Below, piece by piece: positions 7,377 through 15,109 of a stretch of 38,335 bases of DNA. The first letter of the stretch is position 1; every line of letters starts with the position of its first letter. This DNA comes from Aeromicrobium sp. (lineage in GTDB: Bacteria; Actinomycetota; Actinomycetes; Propionibacteriales; Nocardioidaceae): contig NZ_JACMOM010000249.1 in assembly GCF_014378035.1 (NCBI RefSeq), positions 1 through 38,335 on the forward strand, in the 5' to 3' direction. The notes beneath the pieces were generated by a model. The model made no database searches. It worked only from the letters and a program-made list of their open reading frames with translations, and had not been told where the DNA came from. A program made the position numbers and the translations under genes.

Positions 7377-8249
7377 GTGAGCAAGAGCCTGCCAGCCCGA
7401 ATGACCGTCATCCGCACCGAGCAACTGGCTCCTGCGATGCGTCGGGTGGTCTTCGGAGGAGTCGGTTTCGCCGATTTCCTGACGCGTCACGTCGAGCTGA
7501 ACGACCGCGCTCCGGGCGGTGCCTTCACCGACGAGTACGTCAAGCTCGTCTTCCTTGCCGATGGCTTCGAGTACCCCGAGCCGCTCGATCTCGACCTGGT
7601 CAAGGACACCATGCCGAAGGAGGCGTGGCCGGTCCTCCGCACCTACACGATTCGCTGGGTCGACCCCCACGCAGAGGAGGTCGCGATCGACTTCGTGGTG
7701 CACGGCACCGACGCGCACGACGGGCCCGGCGTGGCAGGGCCGTGGGCCGCGAACGCCCAACCTGGCGTCGTGCTGCACCTGCGTGGGCCCAGCGGCGCCT
7801 ATGCGCCCGATCCGAACGCCGACTGGCTCCTGTTCGTCGGCGACGAGGCCGGCCTCCCGGCGATCGCGGCCTCGCTCGAGGCGCTCGCACCCACTGACCG
7901 GGCTGTCGCGTTCATCGAGGTCGACGGTCGGGCCGACGAGATCGAGCTGACGACCGTCGCCGACCTCGAGGTGCACTGGCTGCACCGGGGTGACGCCGAG
8001 CCCGGCTCGACGACGCTGCTCGACGATGCTCTTCGCCGTTGGGACTGGAGGAACGGACGCGTGCAGGCATTCATCCACGGCGAGTCGGCGCTTCTCAAGA
8101 CCGTCCGACCACACGTGCTCGATGACCGCGGAGTGGCCCGGGTCGACGTCTCGGTGTCTGCCTACTGGCGGCGTGGCGCCACGGAGGAGGGTTTCCGGGT
8201 CTGGAAGGCCGAGCAGTACGACCCCGTCATGCGACCGGGGGCATCCTGA
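7377..8249 (+). CDS. Siderophore-interacting protein (FAD-dependent ferric reductase)
   Basis: This 290-residue protein contains an N-terminal FAD-binding barrel with RTYTIR (flavin contact) and a C-terminal NAD(P)H-binding-like domain that starts WLLFVGDEAGLPAIAA. It ends in the SIP signature VSAYWRRGATEEGFRVWK. Family members such as ViuB/YqjH reduce ferric siderophores in the cytoplasm to release iron. GTG 7377 is chosen because TAGGCT lies 7 nt upstream; the frame stays open far upstream only because it runs antisense through the peptidase gene. No siderophore genes or DtxR/Fur-type site are evident nearby, so it would serve iron uptake systems encoded elsewhere. Confidence 0.92.
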   Translation: MSKSLPARMTVIRTEQLAPAMRRVVFGGVGFADFLTRHVELNDRAPGGAFTDEYVKLVFLADGFEYPEPLDLDLVKDTMPKEAWPVLRTYTIRWVDPHAEEVAIDFVVHGTDAHDGPGVAGPWAANAQPGVVLHLRGPSGAYAPDPNADWLLFVGDEAGLPAIAASLEALAPTDRAVAFIEVDGRADEIELTTVADLEVHWLHRGDAEPGSTTLLDDALRRWDWRNGRVQAFIHGESALLKTVRPHVLDDRGVARVDVSVSAYWRRGATEEGFRVWKAEQYDPVMRPGAS

Positions 8250-8263
8250 GGGTGCGCGGCCGG

Positions 8264-8269
8264 TAACCT
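8264..8269 (+). promoter_or_regulatory. -10 box for leaderless cytidylyltransferase/SDR gene
   Basis: TAACCT lies 6 nt before GTG 8276. This makes the bifunctional enzyme gene the first gene of its own transcript rather than a continuation of the preceding one. Confidence 0.55.
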
Positions 8270-8275
8270 CATCGG

Positions 8276-9700
8276 GTGACTGAACTGCGCAACGTGGCCG
8301 TCATCCTCGCCGGTGGCACCGGGACGAGGGTCGGTATGGCCATCCCCAAACAGCTCATCAAGATCGCCGGCAAGACCATCATCGAGCACACCATCGCCGC
8401 CTTCGAGGCGTCATCGCTCGTCGATGAGATCGTGATCCTCATGGCGCCGGGGCACCTCGACCCCGTGCGGGCCATCGTGCAGAACGGCGGCTACGACAAG
8501 GTGACCCAGATCGTCGAGGGCGGTCAGACGCGCAACGAGTCGACGAGTCGCGCCCTCGAGGCGCTGGGCACGCAGGAGTGCAACGTCCTGTTCCACGACG
8601 CGGTGCGTCCGCTCGTGTCGCAGACCATCATCAGCGACGTCGTGTCGGCCCTGGCCACCCACGAGGCCGTCGACACCGCGATCCCGTCGGCCGACACGAT
8701 CGTGCGGGTCCACGACACGCCCGCCGGGGTCACCGAGACGATCGAGGATGTATTGCCCCGGCACCTCCTGCGGCGGGGGCAGACCCCGCAGGCGTTCCGG
8801 CTGTCCGTGATCCGCGAGGCCTACGGGCTGGCCTGGAAGGACCCGGGGTTCACCGCGACCGACGACTGCACCGTGGTGCTCCGCTATCTGCCAGAGGTGC
8901 CGATTGCCGTGGTGCCGGGGCACGAGCGCAACATGAAGGTCACCGAGCCGATCGACGTCTACATCGCCGACAAGCTCTTCCAGCTGCACTCCGCCGACAC
9001 CCCCGCGCAGCTCACCGACGAGCAGTACCGCGAGGCGCTCGCCGGCAAGACCATGGTGGTGTTCGGCGGGTCGTACGGCATCGGTGGCGACATCGCCGAC
9101 CTCGCCCGCGGGTTCGGCGCGACGGTTCACTCGTTCTCGCGGTCCTCGACCAACACCCACGTCGACAGACGTCCCGACATCGCGGCCGCGGCGTCGCTGG
9201 TGCTCAAGGAGACCGACACCGTCGACTTCGTGGTCAACACTGCTGGGGTGCTCCCGATCTCCGAGCTGGCCGAGACGTCGGAGGAGACCATCTTCGCGGC
9301 GACCGAGATCAACTATCTCGCGCCGATCTTCATCGCGCAGGAGTTCTACCCGCACCTGGCGGCGTCGGGTGGCTCGCTGCTGCTGTTCACGTCGTCGTCC
9401 TACACCCGCGGTCGCAAGGGCTACTCGTTGTACTCCTCCGCGAAGGCTGCGGTGGTGAACCTGACCCAGGCGCTCGCCGACGAGTGGTCGGGCGAGGTGC
9501 GGGTCAACTGCGTCAACCCCGAGCGCACCAGCACCCCGATGCGCACCAAGGCGTTCGGCGAGGAGCCCGACGGCACGCTCCTCAGCTCGATGGAGGTCGC
9601 CCGGCAGTCGCTCGACGTCCTGCTCGCCAACCAGACCGGGCACATCATCGACATCCGTCGTGAGGGCGGCCCGGCTGCCACGGGTGGCGGGTCGTCGTGA
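8276..9700 (+). CDS. Bifunctional cytidylyltransferase / SDR reductase (CDP-ribitol synthesis, Bcs1/TarIJ-like)
   Basis: This 474-residue protein is a two-domain fusion. Residues 1-235 are an IspD/TarI-type cytidylyltransferase (AVILAGGTGTRVGMAIPKQ, FHDAVRPLVS, RRGQTPQAFR). Residues 255-470 are a short-chain dehydrogenase with the cofactor loop GGSYGIGGD (from 264) and catalytic YSSAK (Y386, K390). The Haemophilus influenzae capsule enzyme Acs1/Bcs1 has this same domain order. It reduces ribulose-5-phosphate and activates the product as CDP-ribitol, so CDP-ribitol is the expected product. A plain IspD role in isoprenoid synthesis is less likely because of the fusion and the glycopolymer context. 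It overlaps the next gene by GTGA. Confidence 0.85.
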   Translation: MTELRNVAVILAGGTGTRVGMAIPKQLIKIAGKTIIEHTIAAFEASSLVDEIVILMAPGHLDPVRAIVQNGGYDKVTQIVEGGQTRNESTSRALEALGTQECNVLFHDAVRPLVSQTIISDVVSALATHEAVDTAIPSADTIVRVHDTPAGVTETIEDVLPRHLLRRGQTPQAFRLSVIREAYGLAWKDPGFTATDDCTVVLRYLPEVPIAVVPGHERNMKVTEPIDVYIADKLFQLHSADTPAQLTDEQYREALAGKTMVVFGGSYGIGGDIADLARGFGATVHSFSRSSTNTHVDRRPDIAAAASLVLKETDTVDFVVNTAGVLPISELAETSEETIFAATEINYLAPIFIAQEFYPHLAASGGSLLLFTSSSYTRGRKGYSLYSSAKAAVVNLTQALADEWSGEVRVNCVNPERTSTPMRTKAFGEEPDGTLLSSMEVARQSLDVLLANQTGHIIDIRREGGPAATGGGSS

Positions 9701-10062
9701 AGGCCCTCATCAACGTCCTGCTCGTGATCGTGGTGGTGGTGTTCATCGCCGTCGTCGTGTTCCTGATCAGAACCTCGGGGTCCGATGACAAGACGGCGCA
9801 GGCCGAGCCGACGGACAAGCCCATCGTGTACATGGGGACCGGGGGAGTGGTCGACAACATCGAGCGTCGCCTCGAGGCCCGGACGGGACGCGACCTCCGG
9901 ATCAAGTGCCCCGAGAAGGTCGATGAGGCCATCGGCACGACGTTCCGTTGCAGCGTCCGCTACGCGGGTCTTGACGACATCATCTCGAAGGCGGCTGTCA
10001 AGATCGACGGCCCCGGCGGCGAGTTCAGGTGGAAGTCCGAGTCGGTCGTCAAGGCTCCCTGA
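9697..10062 (+). CDS. DUF4333 family single-pass membrane protein
   Basis: This 121-residue protein has one N-terminal membrane helix (residues 3-24, rich in Val and Ile). A small extracytoplasmic domain contains two cysteines in LRIKCPEKV and TTFRCSVRY, which probably form a disulfide. The CP...G..F.C.V pattern is typical of DUF4333 domains, common in actinobacterial envelopes and of unknown function. The GTG start overlaps the stop of the preceding gene (GTGA), so the two are translationally coupled and this protein probably belongs to the glycopolymer pathway. A palindromic element begins 25 bp after its stop. Confidence 0.75.
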   Translation: MKALINVLLVIVVVVFIAVVVFLIRTSGSDDKTAQAEPTDKPIVYMGTGGVVDNIERRLEARTGRDLRIKCPEKVDEAIGTTFRCSVRYAGLDDIISKAAVKIDGPGGEFRWKSESVVKAP

Positions 10063-10087
10063 CCTCCCTCGCCCGCCCCAGCCGTCC

Positions 10088-10152
10088 GCGCTGGCAGTGA
10101 CGCTCTTGTGGCGACACGCCGGTCGTGGCCACAAGAGCGTCACTGCCAGCGG
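10088..10152. repeat. Palindromic repeat element, copy 1
   Basis: The arms at 10089-10112 and 10128-10151 pair perfectly over 24 bp around the 15-nt loop GACACGCCGGTCGTG. A second copy in the same orientation lies at 15110-15175; over a 64-bp core the copies agree at 56 positions. The right arm supplies the stop codon and last residues (LRSRWQ) of the DUF6716 gene on the minus strand. It sits at a convergent gene junction, so it could work as a bidirectional terminator, but it has no T-run and its conserved loop suggests a dispersed REP-like element. Confidence 0.85.
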
Positions 10153-11426
10153 GAGCGCAGGCGGCGGACCGGGACAGTCACGGCGGGTGGGAGGAGAAGG
10201 GCCGCACCGTAAGCGGCTGTGCCGACGAGCGCGCCGTGGCGCCGCACGCGCCGCGACCATGCCCGCGACATCCATCGCGGCGTGTCGTCGACCGTGGCGA
10301 GGCCGAGCTCGAGTGCGCTACGGAAGTAAGGGCTCTCCCACACCTCGTGCGACGGTCGAACCCCAGAAGCCAGGAGGGCCTCGACGCGATCGACGATGGT
10401 CTCGTTCGCTGGTCGGTCACGGCCTCCAAAGTAGCCCCCGTGCCAGTCGGCGTCGGGCGAACCGATGTCGTCATCGATGATCTGGTCGAAGGTGCGCAGC
10501 AGCCCGCTGTCGAGGAAGACGTGGTTTCCGTAGCGTTCGTTCACCCCGAGGTCGAGGACGAGCGCGACCCGGCAGCCGTGGTCGATCGCCTCCAGGCATG
10601 CCGTGGACGACATCGTCAGCAGCAGGTCGACATCGGGCAGTGCCTGCGCGATGGGTGAGTAGTCGATGCGGAAGTTGTCCGGCACGTCCTCGTCTGCCAC
10701 CAGGTCGGCCGGGTGGTGCGCCATCCGGTGGAAGGTGTCCTCGCCAGGCCGGTGCCGGGGCTTGAGGACGACGTCACGGTCAGGATGTGCGCGGGCATAG
10801 GCGATGAGTCGGCGGTAGACGTGACGTCTCTCGACGGGGGAGGCCGGCACGGTGGGTTGGTCGGCGAAGAGCACCGACGTGATGGGGCCGGTGCGCGCGG
10901 GGCTTGGAGTTCCGGACAGGAACGGCAGCCCGCTCAGCACGAGGTTGTCCATCGGCAGCCCGAGCGTTGCCCCGACCGTGCGGAAGTAGGCGAGGTCGTG
11001 CGCGGAGTTGACGGCGACGACATCTGTGCCGGCCCGGTCGAGATACCCCGCGGTGATCTTCTCGATGATGATGCCGACCCACCCCGACACGAGAATCGGC
11101 CCGGGCTCCGGATCGGGCCCGTGTCGTCGTGGCGACGCGAGGGCGACCTCGATCGTGAGCCGTCGCGTCATCGGCCCGGACAGCGCGCAGACCACGACCC
11201 CGGACGCGACCGCCTCGGACACCAGGTCGGGCCACGACACGTAGTGGACGAACTCGAAGCCTGCGTCGTGGATCTGCTCGGTCGACAGTGCCGAACGGGT
11301 GTGGGGCACGACGACGCGGCAGGCGAAACCACGTGCCTCCAGCTCGTCGCGGATCCCGGCGCACCACTTCAGCTGCGAATCGAAGGCGGCGACGAGCAGG
11401 GCGGTCCGTCGGGGAGGAGGTGACAC
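10140..11426 (-). CDS. DUF6716 putative glycosyltransferase (paralogue 1)
   Basis: This 428-residue protein looks like a GT-B glycosyltransferase. The N-terminal half starts with a short strand and helix (TALLVAAFDSQLKW). The C-terminal half has VVLKPRHRPGEDTFH and MSSTACLEAIDHGCRVALV, motifs recalling the nucleotide-binding half of CDP-glycerol and capsule transferases. It matches the protein encoded at 13854-15284 at several points (VPAS..ERR.., ARAHP..-VV.K.R.R.GE, SSTA.LEAI, SGLL.T), so the two are paralogues. They flank the CMP-sugar genes, so CMP-nonulosonate is a plausible donor. This is inference; no acceptor or donor is proven. TACGGT lies 6 nt before the GTG, so the message is probably leaderless. 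The extreme C-terminus comes from the palindromic repeat. Confidence 0.75.
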   Translation of the reverse strand: MSPPPRRTALLVAAFDSQLKWCAGIRDELEARGFACRVVVPHTRSALSTEQIHDAGFEFVHYVSWPDLVSEAVASGVVVCALSGPMTRRLTIEVALASPRRHGPDPEPGPILVSGWVGIIIEKITAGYLDRAGTDVVAVNSAHDLAYFRTVGATLGLPMDNLVLSGLPFLSGTPSPARTGPITSVLFADQPTVPASPVERRHVYRRLIAYARAHPDRDVVLKPRHRPGEDTFHRMAHHPADLVADEDVPDNFRIDYSPIAQALPDVDLLLTMSSTACLEAIDHGCRVALVLDLGVNERYGNHVFLDSGLLRTFDQIIDDDIGSPDADWHGGYFGGRDRPANETIVDRVEALLASGVRPSHEVWESPYFRSALELGLATVDDTPRWMSRAWSRRVRRHGALVGTAAYGAALLLPPAVTVPVRRLRSRWQ

Positions 11427-11432
11427 TCGCGC

Positions 11433-11438
11433 ACCGTA
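11433..11438 (-). promoter_or_regulatory. -10 box for leaderless DUF6716 gene
   Basis: TACGGT on the minus strand is followed by 6 nt and then GTG 11426, the leaderless spacing seen repeatedly in this window. Confidence 0.5.
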
Positions 11439-11608
11439 TCTGTCCCAGGGCCGCCCAGCCGGCGAGGAGCGGATCGTTCACGAGCTGTTGGTCGACGGTT
11501 GCGGGGTTGGTCGGTTCCGGTGCGCCCAGCGGCGCGGCAGCCCCGGCAGGACCCGGGACGTTCGTGCCCCCGGGTGCTGGCGTTCATGCCGATGACGTGC
11601 GTCCTTCC

Positions 11609-11651
11609 TAGCGTTCATGGGGAAGTCATCGAGCCTGACCGAGGGAGCGCT
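11609..11651 (+). promoter_or_regulatory. Promoter and ribosome site of the nonulosonate operon
   Basis: In the 225-bp gap between divergent genes I find TAGCGT (11609-11614) as a possible -10. It would give a leader of about 30 nt with the ribosome site GAGGGAG (11641-11647) before GTG 11652. No convincing -35 or operator is visible in the rest of the gap. Confidence 0.4.
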
Positions 11652-12923
11652 GTGAGCCAGGATGTCGTCACCACCGGCACGCCCGTCGTGCTGCCGCGCC
11701 CGGCAGCCGTGTGCGCCGTCATTCCGGCCCGCGGGGGCTCCAAGGGTGTGCGGCGCAAGAATCTCCGTCTCCTCGGGGGCGAGCCGCTGGTGGCGCGCGC
11801 CGTTCAGGCGCTGTTGGCCAGCGACACCGTCGACACGGTCTTCGTGACGACCGACGACAGCGAGATCGCGACGGCCTCCCGTGCCGCAGGGGCTTACGTC
11901 ATCGACAGACCGGCAGAGCTCGCCGGAGATCTCGCGTCCTCGGAGTCTGCTCTGCTGCACGCCCTTGGCGCGATCGCCTCGATGGGTGGGCTGCCGGACG
12001 TGACGGTGTTCGCGCAGGCCACCAGCCCGTTCCTGCGGTCGGCCGACATCGATCGCGCCGTCGCCATGGTCGTCGACGACACGTGCGACGTCGCGTTCAG
12101 CGTCGTGCCGTCGGACGTACATCTGTGGCGGGTCGGCGCCGACGGCCCCGAGGGCGTCAACCACGACGCGCTCGTCAGGCAGCGTCGGCAGGATCGTGCG
12201 CCCGGGTGGACGGAGACGGGAGCGTTCTACGCCATGCGTACGAGCGGCTTCATGGAGCACGGGCACAGGTTCTTCGGTCGGCTGCGGCTCGTCGACGTCG
12301 ACCCGTCCGGGGCGCTCGAGATCGACACTGAGCACGACCTGCGACTTGCCGAGCTGATGCAGGCCCACCGGCTATGGGACGTCGACCGGACCACGGCGTC
12401 GGGCGGGACGCCGTCGCCGATCGACGCTCGCGCCGTCGTGACTGATTTCGACGGCGTGCACACCGACGACCGGGTCATCGTCGACCAGCACGGCATCGAG
12501 TCCGTCATGGTCAACCGGTCCGACGGCATGGGCGTCGCCCAGCTGCGTCGCGCTGGCATCCCCTTCTTGATCCTGTCGACCGAGACCAACGCCGTGGTGC
12601 GCGCCCGCGCCGCCAAGCTGGGGGTCGACGTCGTGGACGGCTGCGCCGACAAGCTCGCGGCGCTCATCGAGTGGGCCCGGGAGAAGGACGTGTTGCTGCG
12701 TGACATCGCCTACCTCGGCAACGACGTCAACGACGTCGCCTGCCTCCGGGCCGTCGGTTGGCCCGTGGCCGTTGCCGGCGCCCATCCCGATGCTCACAGG
12801 GCATCCACGATCGTGCTTCGCCGCCACGGTGGCGACGGAGCCGTCCGCGAGCTCGCTGACCGCGTGCTCGCCGGGTTCGACGCACGAGTGACCACTCCGC
12901 CACGACGAAAGGCACGACCATGA
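11652..12923 (+). CDS. Acylneuraminate-type cytidylyltransferase fused to HAD phosphatase
   Basis: This 423-residue protein has an N-terminal CMP-sugar synthetase domain (VIPARGGSKGVRRKN from about residue 23, QATSPFLRSADID, TGAFYAMR). Residues from about 260 form a KdsC-like HAD phosphatase with all four motifs: DFDG (D265, D267), LSTETN, the lysine in CADKLAAL, and GNDVND from 356. Vertebrate CMP-sialate synthetases also carry an HAD domain. Here the catalytic residues look intact, so one protein could both dephosphorylate a nonulosonate-9-phosphate and activate it with CTP. GTG 11652 is chosen for its ribosome site and because homology begins soon after; ATG 11586 is an in-frame alternative. 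It overlaps the synthase gene by ATGA. Confidence 0.85.
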   Translation: MSQDVVTTGTPVVLPRPAAVCAVIPARGGSKGVRRKNLRLLGGEPLVARAVQALLASDTVDTVFVTTDDSEIATASRAAGAYVIDRPAELAGDLASSESALLHALGAIASMGGLPDVTVFAQATSPFLRSADIDRAVAMVVDDTCDVAFSVVPSDVHLWRVGADGPEGVNHDALVRQRRQDRAPGWTETGAFYAMRTSGFMEHGHRFFGRLRLVDVDPSGALEIDTEHDLRLAELMQAHRLWDVDRTTASGGTPSPIDARAVVTDFDGVHTDDRVIVDQHGIESVMVNRSDGMGVAQLRRAGIPFLILSTETNAVVRARAAKLGVDVVDGCADKLAALIEWAREKDVLLRDIAYLGNDVNDVACLRAVGWPVAVAGAHPDAHRASTIVLRRHGGDGAVRELADRVLAGFDARVTTPPRRKARP

Positions 12924-13813
12924 GCAAATGGGTACAGATCGGCGACGAGATCGTTGGAGCAGGGCGTCCCACGTACGTCATCGGTGAGATCGGCATCAAC
13001 CACAACGGCGACGTCGCCGTGGCCAAGAAGCTCATCGACGTGGCTGCCCTGGCGGGCGCACAGGCAGTCAAGTTCCAGAAGCGGACGCCGGCGATCTCGA
13101 CGCCGTCGGACATGAAGAACACCCGTCGCGAGACGCCATGGGGGGAGATGAGCTATCTCGAGTACCGCTACAAGGTGGAGCTCGAGCGTGAGCAGTACGC
13201 CGAGATCGCTGCCCACGCGCTGACGCAGGGCGTCGACTGGTTCGCGTCGCCGTGGGACGTGCCGTCGGTGGAGTTCCTGGAGGAGATGGGCGTCTCGACG
13301 CACAAGGTCGCCTCGGCCTCCGTCACTGACATCCCGCTCCTGCGGGCGATGGCCGCGACGGGCAAGCCGATCATCCTCTCGACGGGGATGAGCACGATCG
13401 AGCAGATCGACCGTGCCATCGAGGTGCACGGAACGAACAACCTGGTGATCCTGCACGCGACCTCGACCTATCCGCTCCCTCCCGAGGAGGCCAACCTGCA
13501 CATGATCCCGGTGCTCTCCGCCCGCTACCGCGTGCCGGTCGGATACTCGGGTCACGAACGGGGTCTGCAGATCTCGGTCGCCGCGGTGACCCTCGGGGCG
13601 ACTGCGGTCGAGCGCCACATCACCCTCGACCGGTCGATGTGGGGGTCCGACCAGGCAGCGAGCCTCGAGCCGCACGGCTTCATGAGCCTCGTGCGCGACA
13701 TCCGGGTCATCGAGAAGGCCTTGGGTGACGGCGTCAAGCGGGTCATGCCGGGCGAGTTCGCCCAGATGAAGCGGCTGCGCCGCGAGCCCGACAGCACGGT
13801 GCTGTCGCTGTGA
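12920..13813 (+). CDS. NeuB-type nonulosonate synthase lacking the SAF domain
   Basis: This 297-residue TIM-barrel enzyme carries the NeuB motifs GEIGINHNGD (22-31), VKFQKR (50-55), ASPWDVPSVEFL, the conserved HATSTYPLPPEE and the metal-site region VGYSGHERG. NeuB enzymes condense PEP with a six-carbon sugar (ManNAc, ManNAc-6-P, Man-6-P or bacillosamine-derived sugars) into a nine-carbon acid. Typical members are about 340-350 residues and end in an SAF (antifreeze-like) domain that covers the neighbouring active site. Here the protein stops right after the barrel, at MKRLRREPDSTVLSL. The start overlaps the preceding stop (ATGA), with AAAGG upstream. The sugar made cannot be told from sequence; Kdn, Neu5Ac and others are possible. 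Confidence 0.88.
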   Translation: MSKWVQIGDEIVGAGRPTYVIGEIGINHNGDVAVAKKLIDVAALAGAQAVKFQKRTPAISTPSDMKNTRRETPWGEMSYLEYRYKVELEREQYAEIAAHALTQGVDWFASPWDVPSVEFLEEMGVSTHKVASASVTDIPLLRAMAATGKPIILSTGMSTIEQIDRAIEVHGTNNLVILHATSTYPLPPEEANLHMIPVLSARYRVPVGYSGHERGLQISVAAVTLGATAVERHITLDRSMWGSDQAASLEPHGFMSLVRDIRVIEKALGDGVKRVMPGEFAQMKRLRREPDSTVLSL

Positions 13814-13830
13814 GCTGGCGCAGGAGGGGG

Positions 13831-13857
13831 ATGGGAATGTCGGGAGCCGCGAGGTGA
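13831..13857 (+). CDS. Possible 8-codon leader peptide coupling the synthase and DUF6716 genes
   Basis: The strongest ribosome site in this gap, AGGAGGGGG (13822-13830), does not serve the DUF6716 start. It directly precedes ATG 13831, which opens MGMSGAAR and stops at TGA 13855-13857. That stop overlaps GTG 13854 as GTGA. Ribosomes ending the peptide could restart on the DUF6716 gene. The spacing from the purine run to ATG is short, so actual use is uncertain. Confidence 0.35.
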   Translation: MGMSGAAR

Positions 13858-15109
13858 CCGAGACCCCCAGGGTGCTGCTGGTCACCGACTCGGACTCCTA
13901 CGTCAAGTGGGGTGCGGCCTTGGCCAACCAGCTCCCAAAGGACTGGACGGTTCACCTCGTGCTTGCGCGCGGGAATGCCGAGCCGAGCCCGAGGCAGCTG
14001 TCCGAGGCGCTCGACGGGACGCGCTTCGACGCCGACGGGGTTCCGCGTGTCGGGCTGCGGCAGCTGCGTTCCCTGCTCGACGAGTGGCGGCCGGACGTGT
14101 TGGTCGCCGCCACCCGCGGGCCGGCCGTGCAGGCGATGGTCAGCCTGATCCCCAACGCCTCGGATCGGCCGGTGGTGGTCAGCGGGTTGGCGGGCATCTC
14201 GGTGCCCGTCATCGGGTACGGGCTCGGGTTCCGTCGCGCCGTCGACGTCTTCGTGGTGCACAGCAGGCGCGAGCTGCGGGAGTTCGCGCAGGCGAGCATC
14301 GAGCGTGGCATCCCCCACACATACGGGCTGGCGACCCTGCCGTTCCTTGCGTCGGCGCCGCGGCCTGCCGAGCCTGACTCGATGCGCAGCGTCATGGTGG
14401 AGGTGCCGGTCCGCAACCGCATCGTGTTCGCAGGTCAGGCCATGGTCCCGGCTTCCCGGCGTGAACGCCTCTGGCTGCTGCGTCAGCTGATCGAGACGGC
14501 TCGTGCCCACCCGGCGCTCGAGGTCGTCATCAAGGTGCGCGCCCGCGAGGGTGAGCCGCAGACCCATGTGGAGCACTACTCGTACGAACGACTTCTGGTC
14601 GGCCTGTTGTCGGCGGGCGAGCACATCCCTGCCAACCTCGTCGTCGAGAGCGGAGCGATGAGCAGGCACCTCCGGCGCGCAGTGGGGCTCGTGACCGTCA
14701 GCTCCACGGCACTGCTCGAGGCGATCGATGAGGGCATCCCGGCCCTCGCGCTCACCGACTTCGGCGTCGGTGCCGACCAGATCAACATCGTGCTGATGGG
14801 CAGCGGGCTGCTGGGCACCGCGCGCGACCTGGTGGACGCCGAGTTCCGTCACCCCGAGCCGTCTTGGCTGGACGACAACTACTTCCACGACTCGTCGGCC
14901 AACTCCTGGCTCGCCCGCGTGGAGGGCCTGCTGGCACTGCGGAGAACGACCGGGATGCCGGCCTACCCCGAGCTGAAAAACACCTCGATGAACCGTGTGC
15001 GCGCCATGCTCTTGCGCAAATTCGCCTTCGTCCCAGAGCAGGGAACCCGACGCGAGGTCGTGGAGTCACGGCTGCTGGCGGTGGGCCTGTGGGTCAATCG
15101 TCACCGTGG

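Noticed and set aside
5523-8249. A 908-codon open frame on the plus strand
   Set aside because: The first two thirds run antisense through the M13 peptidase gene and have a GC-rich shadow composition (Val, Gly, Arg, Glu, Asp). Only the part from GTG 7377 is a real protein, the siderophore-interacting protein.
8411-9643. A 410-codon frame antisense to the CDP-ribitol enzyme
   Set aside because: Charged low-information sequence, no motif; the sense strand encodes two recognised domains.
8276-9700. Housekeeping IspD of the MEP pathway
   Set aside because: The C-terminal SDR domain and glycopolymer neighbours match CDP-ribitol synthesis better, though a dual role cannot be excluded.
11499-11651. 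Longer N-terminus for the cytidylyltransferase-HAD protein
   Set aside because: The extra 51 codons encode no family sequence, and the ribosome site GAGGGAG fits GTG 11652.
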